64,000 bases of DNA, from assembly GCF_001571005.1 (NCBI RefSeq), contig NZ_BCST01000002.1:372001-436000 (forward strand). Direction: 5' to 3'. Numbering within the stretch: the stretch's first letter is position 1; each line of letters starts with the position of its first letter. The notes below the pieces were generated by a model. The model saw only the letters and a list, made by a program, of their open reading frames with translations. It was not told the DNA's origin and did no database searches. This document shows, piece after piece, positions 24,408-33,426 of the stretch. The position numbers were made by a program, and so were the translations under genes. Source of the DNA: Herbiconiux solani NBRC 106740. GTDB lineage: Bacteria > Actinomycetota > Actinomycetes > Actinomycetales > Microbacteriaceae.

Positions 24408-25052
24408 ATGCTCACGGTCGTCGTCATCGCCAAGGAATGCATCCCGGGCCGCGTGAAGACGCGGCTGCACCCGCCGCTGAGCTACGAGGAGGCGGCCCAG
24501 GTCGCCTCCGCCAGCCTCGCCGACACGCTCCAGGTCGTGCGCGACCTGCCCGTGAGCCGCCGCGTGCTGGCCTTCGACGGGCAGAACGTGCCGGCCGAGG
24601 CCGAGGGCTTCACCGTGCTGCCGCAGATCGGCGGCACCCTCGATCAGCGTCTCGGTGCGATCTTCGACTCGGTCTCCGGCCCGACCCTCCTGATCGGGAT
24701 GGACACCCCGCAGGTCTCCCGCCGCGTGCTCGAGGCCGCCCTCACCGGCTGGACGCCGGACATCGACGCGTTCCTCGGCTTCGCCTCCGACGGCGGCTTC
24801 TGGGCGCTCGGCATGCGCGACCCGAACGGCGAGCACATCCGCGGCGTGCCGATGTCGCAGGACGACACCGGCCGCGTGCAGCTCGGCCGCCTCCGCGGCG
24901 CCGGGATGACCGTGCACCTGCTGCCGGAGATCAACGACATCGACACCATCGACGACGCGATCGAGGTCGCCGAACTCGTACCCCACGGCCGCTTCGGCCG
25001 CACCTTCGCCCCGCTCGCCGCGCGGCTCGAACTCGAACGCGCTCGGTCTTAG
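24408..25052 (+). CDS. DUF2064 / TIGR04282-type GT-A fold transferase
   Basis: 214 residues from ATG 24408 with AAGGG 7 nt upstream. The start VVVIAKECIPGRVKTRL, the block LLIGMDTPQVS and DAFLGFASDGGFWALG are the hallmarks of the DUF2064 (TIGR04282) family, which resembles nucleotidyl- and glycosyltransferases of the GT-A fold. Biochemistry is poorly defined. The gene sits between the GT2 gene and the molybdopterin enzyme. The 119-bp gap before it has no recognisable gene. Confidence 0.85.
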   Translation: MLTVVVIAKECIPGRVKTRLHPPLSYEEAAQVASASLADTLQVVRDLPVSRRVLAFDGQNVPAEAEGFTVLPQIGGTLDQRLGAIFDSVSGPTLLIGMDTPQVSRRVLEAALTGWTPDIDAFLGFASDGGFWALGMRDPNGEHIRGVPMSQDDTGRVQLGRLRGAGMTVHLLPEINDIDTIDDAIEVAELVPHGRFGRTFAPLAARLELERARS

Positions 25053-25071
25053 GCCGGGGCGGGGGGCCACC

Positions 25072-26403
25072 ATGCAACGACTCCTGTCCGACCTCCGGCG
25101 AGTCGTCGGCGCGCCCGCCCGCAACCCGCGGAGCGCGGTCGTGCTCGGCCGCCTGCTCGGGATCGCGTTCCTCGTCTGCTTCGGAACGGGCCTCTACAGC
25201 CACTTCCTGCAGGAGCCGCTGCCGTGGATGCGCTTCCCCACTCAACCGACCCAGCTCTACCAGTTCACCCAGGGCCTGCACATCACCGCCGGGATCGCCT
25301 GCTTCCCGCTGATCCTCGGCAAGCTGTACGCGGTCTTCCCCGAGCTGTTCCAGACCCCGCCCCTCAAGGGCGTCGTGCACCTGCTCGAGCGGGCGTCGAT
25401 CGCGATCTTCGTGGGCGCCTCGCTCGTGCAGATCACGATCGGCCTGCTCAACACCTACCAGTGGTACCCGTGGCCCTTCGGGTTCCGCGAGGTGCACTTC
25501 GCGCTCTCGTTCGTGATCATCGGGTCGCTCGCCATCCACATCGGGGTGAAGCTGCCGATCATCTCGCGGTACTGGACGAAGAACCGGGCCAGGATGGCGG
25601 AACGCGCCGACGCGGCCGACGTGACGGCCGCGGACGCCGACGCCCCGGCATCCGCCACCGACGCAGCCGATGCCCCGGCGTTCGACGCGAAGGCCGGCGT
25701 CGCGGCGTCCCGCGCATCCGCCTCCGGCCCCGCCGCACACCGCCCCGCCCGCGGGCTCACCGGCCGCCTCTTGCGCTGGATCGACGGCACCCCCGCCGTC
25801 GCCGAGCCGGGCGTCGACCGCCGCGGCTTCTTCGCCCTGATCGGCGTCGCGACCGCGGCCGTCGTCGGCCTGACGGCCGGCCAGTCGTTCGCCTTCCTCT
25901 CCCCCGTCAACGCCTTCGCCCCTCGGGCGAAGGACATCGGGCCGCAAGGGGTGCCGATCAACCGCACCGCCGCCGCCGCGCAGATCACGGCCGAGGACGT
26001 CGGCCCCTCCTGGGTGCTCTCGGTCACGAACGGCGACCGGATGCTCGGGCTCACCCGCGACCAGCTCCTCGCGATGCCGCAGAGCGAGGTCGACCTTCCC
26101 ATCTCGTGCGTGGAGGGCTGGAGCCAGCTCGCGCACTGGAAGGGCGTGCGCATCCGTGATCTCGCCGCCGCGGTCGGCGCCGCGACCGGGGCCGCTCTCA
26201 CCGTCACGAGCCTGGAGAAGGAGGGCGGTTACCGGATCATGCAGATGGGGCCGGAGTACGTCTCGGACCCGACCACCCTCGTCGCCCTCGAACTGAACGG
26301 CGAGACCCTCGACATCGATCACGGCTACCCGGCCCGGATCATCGCCCCCGGCCGCCCCGGCGTGCTGCAGACGAAGTGGCTGACCAGCCTGGAGGTGTCG
26401 TGA
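25072..26403 (+). CDS. Membrane cytochrome-b-like / molybdopterin-dependent oxidoreductase fusion
   Basis: 443 residues. The N-terminal third has four to five membrane helices with His residues placed as heme ligands (YQFTQGLHITAG, FREVHFALSF, AIHIGVKLP). An Ala-rich cytoplasmic linker (about 175-240) follows. After RRGFFALIGVATAAVVGLTAG, which looks like a Tat-type or anchor segment, comes a sulfite-oxidase-family molybdopterin domain with LPISCVEGWSQLAHWKGVRI. That Cys (about residue 345) would bind molybdenum. It probably moves electrons between an external substrate and the membrane. The stop overlaps the next ATG. Confidence 0.85.
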   Translation: MQRLLSDLRRVVGAPARNPRSAVVLGRLLGIAFLVCFGTGLYSHFLQEPLPWMRFPTQPTQLYQFTQGLHITAGIACFPLILGKLYAVFPELFQTPPLKGVVHLLERASIAIFVGASLVQITIGLLNTYQWYPWPFGFREVHFALSFVIIGSLAIHIGVKLPIISRYWTKNRARMAERADAADVTAADADAPASATDAADAPAFDAKAGVAASRASASGPAAHRPARGLTGRLLRWIDGTPAVAEPGVDRRGFFALIGVATAAVVGLTAGQSFAFLSPVNAFAPRAKDIGPQGVPINRTAAAAQITAEDVGPSWVLSVTNGDRMLGLTRDQLLAMPQSEVDLPISCVEGWSQLAHWKGVRIRDLAAAVGAATGAALTVTSLEKEGGYRIMQMGPEYVSDPTTLVALELNGETLDIDHGYPARIIAPGRPGVLQTKWLTSLEVS

Positions 26404-26876
26404 TGCGCGCCACCCGCGGAATCCTGATCGCCGTCGGCGTGCTCGGCCTCGTGCTCGGCGCCGTGGTGCTCCTGCTCAAGCAGGATCCGATGCAGATCGT
26501 GGGCGTCGGCCTCTGGGTGCTGGCGGCGATCGTGCTGCACGACGGCATCCTGTCGCCCCTGGTGGTGCTCGTCGCGTTGCTCGTGCGCCGGGCGGGCCGG
26601 CGCATCCCGTTCGCCGTGCTCGTGATCGTGCAGGTCGGGGTCGGTCTCGGCGCGATCCTCAGCCTGCTGGTGGTGCCCGAGATCTACGCCAAGACCCTCG
26701 GGGTCGCGAACCCGACCGTGCTGCCGTTCGACTACGGCCTGCGCCTCGCACTGAGCTGGCTCGTGATCGCCGCACTGACCGCGCTCGCTTGCGTCGCGTA
26801 CCTCGCCCGCATCCGCCGGTCGCGCGCCGGGGCGGCACTGCCCGCCCGTCCGGCGTCGCCCACGTCGGGCTCGTGA
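26403..26876 (+). CDS. Four-helix membrane protein of unknown function
   Basis: 157 residues with four predicted membrane helices: GILIAVGVLGLVLGAVVLL, LWVLAAIVLHDGILSPLVVL, FAVLVIVQVGVGLGAILSLL and a C-terminal one. A conserved-looking HDG between helices 2 and 3 may matter. No family was recognised. It overlaps both neighbours (TGATG and GTGA junctions), so it is made together with the molybdopterin enzyme and the glycosyltransferase, possibly as a subunit. Confidence 0.82.
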   Translation: MRATRGILIAVGVLGLVLGAVVLLLKQDPMQIVGVGLWVLAAIVLHDGILSPLVVLVALLVRRAGRRIPFAVLVIVQVGVGLGAILSLLVVPEIYAKTLGVANPTVLPFDYGLRLALSWLVIAALTALACVAYLARIRRSRAGAALPARPASPTSGS

Positions 26877-28327
26877 CGGGCGCGCCTGCCCCCTCACCCG
26901 AGACGCGCGCGAGACGATCGAGCGTGCGCATCCTCCTCACCGCCCTGGCCCTCGCGGCCCTGACGGTGGCGACGGGACTCGGCGTGGTCTCGGTCGGGTT
27001 CTACGACACCCGTGACACCGGCGGCGCCCTCTGGTGGGCGATCGGGGGCTGGGTGCTCTTCGCCGTCGCCGTCTGGCTGCTGCGCGGGGTCGGGCGGCGG
27101 GCGGCCGTGGTGCTGATCGTCGTGGGAGCCGTGGCGCTCGGCGGCGCCGCGATGATCGGCCCGCCGACGACGAGCACCGACTCGGCCCGCTACGCCTGGG
27201 ACGGCATCGTGCAGGTCGACGGCCACTCGCCCTACGACCACGTTCCGCGCGATCAGACCTACGAGCAGCTGCGACCGGCCTGGCTGTTCCCGGATGCGGT
27301 GGCCGACGACGGCGGGCACCCCCGGTGCCCCTACGACGGCGAGCGCATCTCGCGCACCCTGAACGTGCCCGACTTCACCGTGCTCTGCACCACTATCAAC
27401 CGGCCCACCGTGCCGACGATCTACCCGCCCACCGCCGAGCTCTACTTCGCCGGTGTGCGGGCGCTCGTGCCGCCCGAGGCCGAGTACTGGCCGTTCCAGG
27501 CGGCGGGCGCGCTCGCGTCGCTGGCCGTCACCCTCACGCTCCTGGTGGCGCTCCGCCGCCGCGGCCTCGACCCTCGCTGGGCCGCCCTCTGGGCCTGGTG
27601 CCCGTTCGTGCTCTCCGAGGCGGTCACCAACTCCCACGTCGACGTGCTCGGTGCCCTCCTCGTGCTCGCGGCGACGCTGCTGGTCGCCGGCGGTCGGCGG
27701 CTCCTCGGCGGGGTGGCGCTGGGCGCGGCGATCGGGGTCAAGCTGATCCCCGTGATCGCGGCACCCGCGCTCCTCAAACGGCAGCCCTGGAAGGTCGTGC
27801 TCGGAGCCGTCGTCACCTTCGCGCTCCTCTACGTGCCCTACGTGCTGCAGAGCGGGCTCGACGTGATCGGCTACCTGCCCGGCTACCTCTCGGAGGAGGG
27901 CTATGACGACGGCACGCGCTTCGCGCTGCTCTCCCTGGTCGCGCCCGGCCCCGCATCCGTCGTGCTCGCCGCCCTGGTGCTCGGGGTGCTGGCGCTCCTG
28001 GTCTACCGGCGCACCGACCCGGCCTCGCCGTGGCTCGGGCAGCTCGTGATGATCGGCGGGGTGCTCCTCGTCGTGACGCCGCACTACTCCTGGTACGCCC
28101 TGCTGCTGGTGCCCTTCGTGGCCATGACCGGGCGGTGGGAGTGGCTGACGATCCCGCTGGCACTCAGCGCAGGGCTCCTCATCCCCGAGCTGTGGGTCGC
28201 GCGGCTGACGCTCGCCGCGGCCCTCGCCGTCGTGCTCGTGATCAGCGCACTTCGGCGCAGGGACGCCCGAGGAGGCCCCTGGCGGCTCGCCTCCGCGCCC
28301 CTGGACGCCGCCGCGAGCCCTCACTGA
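26873..28327 (+). CDS. GT87-like polyprenyl-phosphate-dependent mannosyltransferase (DUF2029)
   Basis: 484 residues from a GTG overlapping the upstream stop (GTGA). About ten membrane helices. An extracytoplasmic loop after helix 3 holds DSARYAWDGIVQVDGHSPYDHVP and later RPTVPTIYPPTAELYF, typical of the GT87/DUF2029 family of integral GT-C enzymes. These use polyprenyl-phosphate sugars outside the membrane, as mycobacterial PimE does. Last gene of the operon, and functionally consistent with the upstream GT2 providing a lipid-linked donor (inference). Confidence 0.85.
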   Translation: MTGAPAPSPETRARRSSVRILLTALALAALTVATGLGVVSVGFYDTRDTGGALWWAIGGWVLFAVAVWLLRGVGRRAAVVLIVVGAVALGGAAMIGPPTTSTDSARYAWDGIVQVDGHSPYDHVPRDQTYEQLRPAWLFPDAVADDGGHPRCPYDGERISRTLNVPDFTVLCTTINRPTVPTIYPPTAELYFAGVRALVPPEAEYWPFQAAGALASLAVTLTLLVALRRRGLDPRWAALWAWCPFVLSEAVTNSHVDVLGALLVLAATLLVAGGRRLLGGVALGAAIGVKLIPVIAAPALLKRQPWKVVLGAVVTFALLYVPYVLQSGLDVIGYLPGYLSEEGYDDGTRFALLSLVAPGPASVVLAALVLGVLALLVYRRTDPASPWLGQLVMIGGVLLVVTPHYSWYALLLVPFVAMTGRWEWLTIPLALSAGLLIPELWVARLTLAAALAVVLVISALRRRDARGGPWRLASAPLDAAASPH

Positions 28328-28442
28328 ACCTGAGTGTCGCCTGAGTGAAACGGCCGGTTCCGATCCGCCTGGCCGAGGGTGCCGAACTAAATGTGCCTGG
28401 CAATCACATCACCGACATTCGAGAACATTAAGGATTCGAACC

Positions 28443-29117
28443 ATGCGTAGCATCACGAAAGCAACTATCGGAATCGTCACCGCCGGCCTCCTCGCCTTCG
28501 GACTCGGCGCCTGCTCGTCGAACACCAGCAGCAGCGACACCTCCGCCGGATCGACCTCGTCGGCCGCGGCCACCCCGAAGCCCATCGCCTCCATCCCGTC
28601 GCTCTCCGGCGTCGACACGCAGGTCGCGGTCGACAAGGGCTTCCTCGACGCACTCACCTCGCTCGGCCTCACCCCCGGCGTGGTCGGCACCGCGACGCTG
28701 ACCGACGGCGTCCTGGCCTTCCCGATCACCGGCGGCAACGTCGACTACTACGACCCCAACGAGTCGTACCGCCCCTACGTGCAGGGCTCCATCGAGCACG
28801 AGGGTTCCGGCCTGTCGCTCAGCGCCGGCGGCACCACCGTCGAGCTGACCAACTTCACGATCGACCCGGGCACCTCGGAGCTCTACGGTGACGTCGCGGC
28901 CAACGGTTCGCCCGTCGTCTCCCAGGCGCTGCTGTTCGATCTGGACGGCTCCACGCTGAAGCCGCTGCAAACCGCCGGTGACACCGCCATCCTCGAGGGC
29001 ACCACCGTGCACGTCTCGGCCGACGCCGCCGACCTGCTGAACAAGACCTTCGGCACCACCGCGGTCAAGGAAGGCCTCCTCGTCGGAGTCGCCAAGATCA
29101 CGGTCAACACCAAGTAG
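28443..29117 (+). CDS. Lipoprotein of unknown function
   Basis: 224 residues with AAGGA 8-9 nt upstream. A lipobox (LAFGLGAC, Cys about 24) is followed by a Ser-rich spacer. The main domain reads GNVDYYDPNESYRPYVQGSI, then EHEGSGLSLSAGGTTVELTNFTIDP, and near the end VHVSADAADLLNKTFGTTAV. The 'H-GSGL-L--G---V-L-NF-IDP' pattern faintly recalls HtaA-type heme-binding domains, but I am not confident of that. It is a free-standing gene with terminators after it. Confidence 0.82.
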   Translation: MRSITKATIGIVTAGLLAFGLGACSSNTSSSDTSAGSTSSAAATPKPIASIPSLSGVDTQVAVDKGFLDALTSLGLTPGVVGTATLTDGVLAFPITGGNVDYYDPNESYRPYVQGSIEHEGSGLSLSAGGTTVELTNFTIDPGTSELYGDVAANGSPVVSQALLFDLDGSTLKPLQTAGDTAILEGTTVHVSADAADLLNKTFGTTAVKEGLLVGVAKITVNTK

Positions 29118-29130
29118 TACCCGCAGTACC

Positions 29131-29150
29131 GGGGCCGCGCGAGCGGCCCC
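29131..29150. terminator. Hairpin after lipoprotein gene
   Basis: GGGGCCGC-gcga-GCGGCCCC, a perfect 8-bp stem with a GNRA-like tetraloop, 14 bp after the stop codon. Confidence 0.7.
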
Positions 29151-29186
29151 CCACTGATTCCCACGGTCCAGACCCCGCTGGGAGAG

Positions 29187-29215
29187 AGGGCCCGTCGCAC
29201 ATCGCGGCGGGCCCT
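29187..29215. terminator. Second hairpin terminator with T-containing tail
   Basis: A 12-bp stem (AGGGCCCGTCGC pairs with GCGGCGGGCCCT, one G-T wobble), 5-nt loop, followed by TATTCG. It lies between the lipoprotein gene and the convergent nucleosidase and could serve both. Confidence 0.75.
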
Positions 29216-29290
29216 TATTCGTGCGCCCGGCGCAGCGGGCTCAGAGCCGCAGCGGGCCGGCGCCGCCGATGGCCTAGAGCCGCAGCAGGC

Positions 29291-30052
29291 TCAGAGCCGC
29301 AGCGCCTCGGCGAGCGCGATCAGCACGCGGGACGACCGCTCGGCGGTCGAGGAGGTGTTGTCGACGTGGTCGACGGGCGCGGTCGCGCTGGCGAGATCCG
29401 AGATCCCGCGCACCGAGGCGAACGGCACCCCGTTCGAGTAGCAGACCTGCGCGATCGCCGACGACTCCATGTCGACCGCGGCGACGCCGGGGAACTCGGT
29501 GCGGGCGATGTCGGCCCGGTCGGCCGTGACGAAGGAGTAGCTCGAGGCGATCAGCCCCGGCCGCACGTGCCAGCCGTCGCCCTCCGGCGGGGAGGCGAGT
29601 TCGACGGCGGCGAGCATCCGCGGGTCGGCCCGGTAGCTCTCGGGCATCCCGGGCACCTGGCCGAGGCGGTAGCCGAACACGCGGGCGTCGGCGTCGATGT
29701 TGATGTACTCGCTGCCGACCACCACGTCGCCGACCTCGACTCCGGCGCCGAGGCCTCCGGCGGTGCCGGCCGAGAACACGACGGGCACGGCTTCAGGATG
29801 CGCGGCGCGCGCCCACAGGATCGCCGCGGTCGTCGCCGAGGCCGCGTTCACGAACCCGATGCCCGTCTGCACGAGCCGGATCGGGAGCCCGTCGATCTCG
29901 ATCGAGCGCACCAGGGAGGCTCCCGCGGCCTCGGGCTCGCCCGTGCGCTCGGCACGGCGGAGGAAGGGCACGGCCTCGTCCTCCATCGCGACCAGCACGA
30001 TCACGGTGCGGGTGGGTTCGGCCGGGTTCGGGGTCGGGTTCGTCTCGCTCAT
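29291..30052 (-). CDS. mtnN: 5'-methylthioadenosine/S-adenosylhomocysteine nucleosidase
   Basis: 253 residues from ATG 30052 (GGAGG 9 nt upstream; other in-frame ATGs lie too close to it or lack a site). The phosphorylase fold shows VIVLVAMEDEAVPFL with the catalytic Glu, FSAGTAGGL, the specificity motif AAVDMESSAIAQVCY, and RGISDLA with the catalytic Asp. The enzyme cleaves MTA and SAH, recycling methionine and removing methyltransferase inhibitors. It is somewhat longer than E. coli MTAN (about 232) because of an N-terminal extension. Confidence 0.9.
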   Translation of the reverse strand: MSETNPTPNPAEPTRTVIVLVAMEDEAVPFLRRAERTGEPEAAGASLVRSIEIDGLPIRLVQTGIGFVNAASATTAAILWARAAHPEAVPVVFSAGTAGGLGAGVEVGDVVVGSEYINIDADARVFGYRLGQVPGMPESYRADPRMLAAVELASPPEGDGWHVRPGLIASSYSFVTADRADIARTEFPGVAAVDMESSAIAQVCYSNGVPFASVRGISDLASATAPVDHVDNTSSTAERSSRVLIALAEALRL

Positions 30053-30170
30053 CCCGCCCATCCTCCCACCCCGGCGGCGGGCGCGAGTTGCCGCGGGGGG
30101 CGGGTATCGCCGAGACTGGAGGCACCGGATCGCGATCGAGTCTTCCGCGGCGGCTGAGGAGCTCACACCA

Positions 30171-31352
30171 ATGACTGAACCGACCGAGGCCCGCGTCGGC
30201 CTCTACATCGACTTCGACAACATCGTCATCTCGCGCTACCAGCAGCTGCACGGGCGCAACGCCTTCCAGCGCGACGGCATCCGCGACTTCGACCGTTCGA
30301 GCCCGGATGCGGATCCCGAGATCGCCGCGCGCCTCGCCGCCGCGACGGTCGACTTCAACGCCATCATCGACTTCGCCGCCTCCTTCGGCACGATGGTCGT
30401 GAACCGCGCCTACGCCGACTGGTCGGTGCCGGTGAACGCCAGCTACCAGCGCCAGCTGATGTCGCGCGCGGTCGACCTGACCCAGCTGTTCACGACCACC
30501 ACGCGGGGCACCAAGAACGGCGCCGACATCCGGCTCGCGGTCGACGTGGTGGAAGACCTGTTCCGCCTGCCCGACCTCACGCACGTGATCATCGTCGCCG
30601 GCGACTCGGACTACATCGCCCTCGCCCAGAAGTCGAAGCGGCTCGGCCGGTTCGTCGTGGGCATCGGGGTCGCCGGCTCGACCAGCACCTCCCTCGCGGC
30701 CGCCTGCGACGAGTTCGAGGACTACGACTCGCTGCCGGGCATCGAGAAGATCCAGCTTCCGACGGCCGCGACCTCGTCGGCGACGGCCACGGCCGAGAAG
30801 CGCGCCTCGGGGCGCCGGGCCGCGAAGGCCGCGGCGGATGCCTCGGGCTCGGCCGGCGCCGCGGGTTCGGCGGGCGGGGCAGGCGGCTCGGCCGGCGCGA
30901 CCGGATCCAGTGCAGCCGGTACGGGCGGTTCCGGCGGCGGTCGCGCCAAGGCGGGCACCGCCGATGCGGCGACCGACGACGGCGAGGGCACCGCGAAGAA
31001 GTCGCCGACCCGCGCGCGTCGCGTCTCGACCACCCCGATGTTCTCGCACACCGACGACACCGTCTTCGACGAGCCGGAGCCCGAGGATATCGACCCGCAG
31101 ACGGTCGCCACCGAGCTGCTGGTGCGCGCGCTGCAGATCGGGCACGCCAAGGGCGACGCCGACGAGTGGCTGAACACGGGCACGGTGAAGAACCAGATGC
31201 GCCGGATGGACCCGTCGTTCAACGAGAAGCCGCTCGGCTACCGCTCGTTCACCGACTTCCTCTCGTCACGCAACGAACTGGCCGAGCTCGAGGAGGAGGG
31301 CCCCCAGCGCCTCATCCGACTCCGTCCGGGGGCGGCGCTCCCCCGCCGCTGA
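30171..31352 (+). CDS. NYN-domain protein with C-terminal OST-HTH/LOTUS-like domain
   Basis: 393 residues with GAGGAG upstream of ATG. N-terminal NYN (PIN-like) RNase domain: VGLYIDFDNIVIS, GADIRLAVDVVEDL and VIIVAGDSDYIALAQKSKRLGR carry the acidic residues that hold metal. A long Gly/Ala/Ser linker (about 200-290) leads to a C-terminal domain (QTVATELLVRALQIGHAKGDADEW to FTDFLSSRNELAEL), typical of OST-HTH/LOTUS RNA-binding domains. It probably processes or binds RNA. It is divergent from mtnN. Confidence 0.88.
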   Translation: MTEPTEARVGLYIDFDNIVISRYQQLHGRNAFQRDGIRDFDRSSPDADPEIAARLAAATVDFNAIIDFAASFGTMVVNRAYADWSVPVNASYQRQLMSRAVDLTQLFTTTTRGTKNGADIRLAVDVVEDLFRLPDLTHVIIVAGDSDYIALAQKSKRLGRFVVGIGVAGSTSTSLAAACDEFEDYDSLPGIEKIQLPTAATSSATATAEKRASGRRAAKAAADASGSAGAAGSAGGAGGSAGATGSSAAGTGGSGGGRAKAGTADAATDDGEGTAKKSPTRARRVSTTPMFSHTDDTVFDEPEPEDIDPQTVATELLVRALQIGHAKGDADEWLNTGTVKNQMRRMDPSFNEKPLGYRSFTDFLSSRNELAELEEEGPQRLIRLRPGAALPRR

Positions 31353-31382
31353 GCCGGGCGCCACTCACCGAGGCACCGGAGG

Positions 31383-31401
31383 TTAGGTGAGGCTAGGCTA
31401 A
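31383..31401. promoter_or_regulatory. Iron box (DtxR/IdeR-type operator) for siderophore permease operon
   Basis: TTAGGTGAGGCTAGGCTAA, 19 bp, matching the actinobacterial iron-box consensus TTAGGTTAGGCTAACCTAA with three mismatches. It ends 4 bp before the ATG at 31406. Binding by an iron-loaded DtxR/IdeR/DmdR repressor would block transcription when iron is plentiful. Confidence 0.85.
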
Positions 31402-31405
31402 TCAG

Positions 31406-32416
31406 ATGCGCCGCTCCACCGCCCTCCGCTCCCGGCGCGCGCTCATCCTCGTCTCCCTCCTGATCGCCCTGGGGGTCATCGCCCTCGCGAGCCTCATGCT
31501 CGGCAGCAACCTGATCAGCCCCGGCGCGGTGCTCACCGGGCTCTTCGACCCGGCGCGCGACGAGGGCGCGGTGGTCTGGGGCTCCCGCGTGCCGCGCACA
31601 GCCCTGGGGCTCCTGGTGGGCTGCTGCCTCGGCATCGCGGGCGCCGTGATGCAGGGGCAGACCCGCAACCCGCTCGCAGACCCCGGCATCTTCGGCGTCT
31701 CGGCCGGCGCCACGCTCGCGGTCGTGATCGGCGTGTACGTGCTCGGCACGAGCTCGATCCTGATGACCCTGTGGCTTGCCCTGGCCGGTGCGATGGTCGC
31801 GAGCATCCTGGTCTTCACGGTCGCCGCGCTCGGGCGCGGGCTCTCGAGCCCGGTGCCGCTCGCGATCGCGGGCACCGCCGTGTCGGCGCTCCTGGTCGCC
31901 CTGACCTCCTACCTCGTGCTGGCCGACGAGACGACCCTCGCCGCGTACCGCATCTGGGTGGTCGGCTCGCTCTCCGGCCGCACGCTGACCGGCATCGAGG
32001 GAGCCCTCGTCTTCGCCGGCGCGGGCCTCGTCTTCGCCTTCGCCAACGTGCGCTCGCTCGACAACCTCGCGCTCGGCACCGAGCTCTCGAAGGGGCTGGG
32101 CGAGAACCTGCTGCGCGCCCGCGTCGTGGGGCTCGCCGCCATCACGCTGCTCACGGCCGCCGCCGTGGCGCTCACCGGCCCGATCGCGTTCGTCGGGCTG
32201 ACGGCGCCGCACATCGCCCGCAGCCTGGTCGGCGGCCGGCATGCCTGGCTCCTGCCCGCCTCGGGCCTCATCGGCGCGGGCGTGCTGCTCACCTGCGACA
32301 TCATCGGCCGGCTGATCGGCGGCACCGCCGAGGTACCGGTCGGTGTCGTGCTCACCGTCGTCGGCGGCGTCGCGTTCATCGCGATCGTGCGGCGCGGCAG
32401 GATGGCGACGCTGTGA
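31406..32416 (+). CDS. FecCD-family siderophore ABC permease, subunit 1
   Basis: 336 residues, about ten membrane helices, FecCD/BtuC family. Markers are LGLLVGCCLGIAGAVMQGQTRNPLADPGIFGVSAGA and the coupling-helix region LTGPIAFVGLTAPHIARSLVG. It forms a heterodimeric channel with the next gene product to import ferric siderophore. It starts right behind an iron box, and its stop overlaps the next start (GTGA). Confidence 0.93.
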   Translation: MRRSTALRSRRALILVSLLIALGVIALASLMLGSNLISPGAVLTGLFDPARDEGAVVWGSRVPRTALGLLVGCCLGIAGAVMQGQTRNPLADPGIFGVSAGATLAVVIGVYVLGTSSILMTLWLALAGAMVASILVFTVAALGRGLSSPVPLAIAGTAVSALLVALTSYLVLADETTLAAYRIWVVGSLSGRTLTGIEGALVFAGAGLVFAFANVRSLDNLALGTELSKGLGENLLRARVVGLAAITLLTAAAVALTGPIAFVGLTAPHIARSLVGGRHAWLLPASGLIGAGVLLTCDIIGRLIGGTAEVPVGVVLTVVGGVAFIAIVRRGRMATL

Positions 32417-33426
32417 GCCGCCGAGTCGTGCTCAGCACCTTCGCCTGTCTGGTGGCCGCGCTGGTGCTCGCCGTGCTCGGCATCCTGGCCGGCTCGTCGT
32501 CGCTCACCGTGCCCGACGTGCTGCGCACCCTGGTCGGTGCGGGCACCCCGGGCCAGGAGCTGATCGTGCTCGAGCTGCGCCTGCCGCGCGTGGTAGGCGG
32601 TCTCGTCGTCGGCGCTGCGCTCGGCCTCGCCGGCGCACTGACCCAGACCTTCGCGCGCAACCCGCTGGCGACCCCCGACATCCTCGGCGTCACCTCGGGC
32701 GCGGCCCTCGGAGCGGTCTCGGCGATCGTGCTGGCGGGCGGCAGCTACTCGGTCGGCGCGGGGCTCCTGACCCTCGGTCTTCCGGCCGTCGCCACGATCG
32801 GCGCGCTCGTGACCGCGGGGCTCGTCTACGGGCTGGCCTGGCGCGGGGGCGTCGACAGCTACCGCCTCATCCTGATCGGGATCGGCGCCACCGCGGCGCT
32901 CGGCGGCATCACGAGCTACCTGATCGCCCGCGCGCAGATCACCGAGGCGGCGGCCGCCGCGCAGTGGCTGGTCGGCAGCCTCTCCGGCATCTCGTGGGCG
33001 AGCGTCTGGCCCGTGATCGTCGTGCTCGTCGTCATCACCCCGATCGCCTTGCTGCAGTCGCGGGCGCTCGAGATCAGCCAGCTCGGCGACGACATCTCGA
33101 CCGGTCTCGGCGTGAACGTGCAGCGCCACCGGCTGATCGTGATCGTCTGCGCGGTGCTGCTCACGGCCGCGGCCGTCTCGGCGAGCGGGCCGATCGAGTT
33201 CGTGGCGTTCGTGGCGCCGCAGATCGTGCGCCGCCTGGCCCGCACCGGGCGGCCGCCGCTGCTCGCCTCGGCGTTCATGGGCGCGGTGATCGTGGTCGGC
33301 GGGGACGCGCTCGTGCGTGGGGTGCTTCCCGGCGAGGTGCCGGTCGGCATCATCACCGCGATCATCGGCGCGCCCTACCTGATCTGGCTGCTCACCCGAC
33401 GACGAGAACGGGAGTACTCCTCATGA
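32413..33426 (+). CDS. FecCD-family siderophore ABC permease, subunit 2
   Basis: 337 residues from a GTG inside the previous stop. The FecCD family markers are GLAGALTQTFARNPLATPDILGVTSGA and SASGPIEFVAFVAPQIVRRLARTG, the latter contacting the ATPase. It pairs with the first permease. The next gene's ATG overlaps its stop (ATGA). Confidence 0.93.
   Translation: MSRRVVLSTFACLVAALVLAVLGILAGSSSLTVPDVLRTLVGAGTPGQELIVLELRLPRVVGGLVVGAALGLAGALTQTFARNPLATPDILGVTSGAALGAVSAIVLAGGSYSVGAGLLTLGLPAVATIGALVTAGLVYGLAWRGGVDSYRLILIGIGATAALGGITSYLIARAQITEAAAAAQWLVGSLSGISWASVWPVIVVLVVITPIALLQSRALEISQLGDDISTGLGVNVQRHRLIVIVCAVLLTAAAVSASGPIEFVAFVAPQIVRRLARTGRPPLLASAFMGAVIVVGGDALVRGVLPGEVPVGIITAIIGAPYLIWLLTRRREREYSS

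Noticed and set aside
28434-28446. AAGGATTCGAACC resembles a tRNA T-loop on the minus strand
   Set aside because: No acceptor, anticodon or D arms can be drawn around it; it is the ribosome-site region of the lipoprotein gene at 28443.
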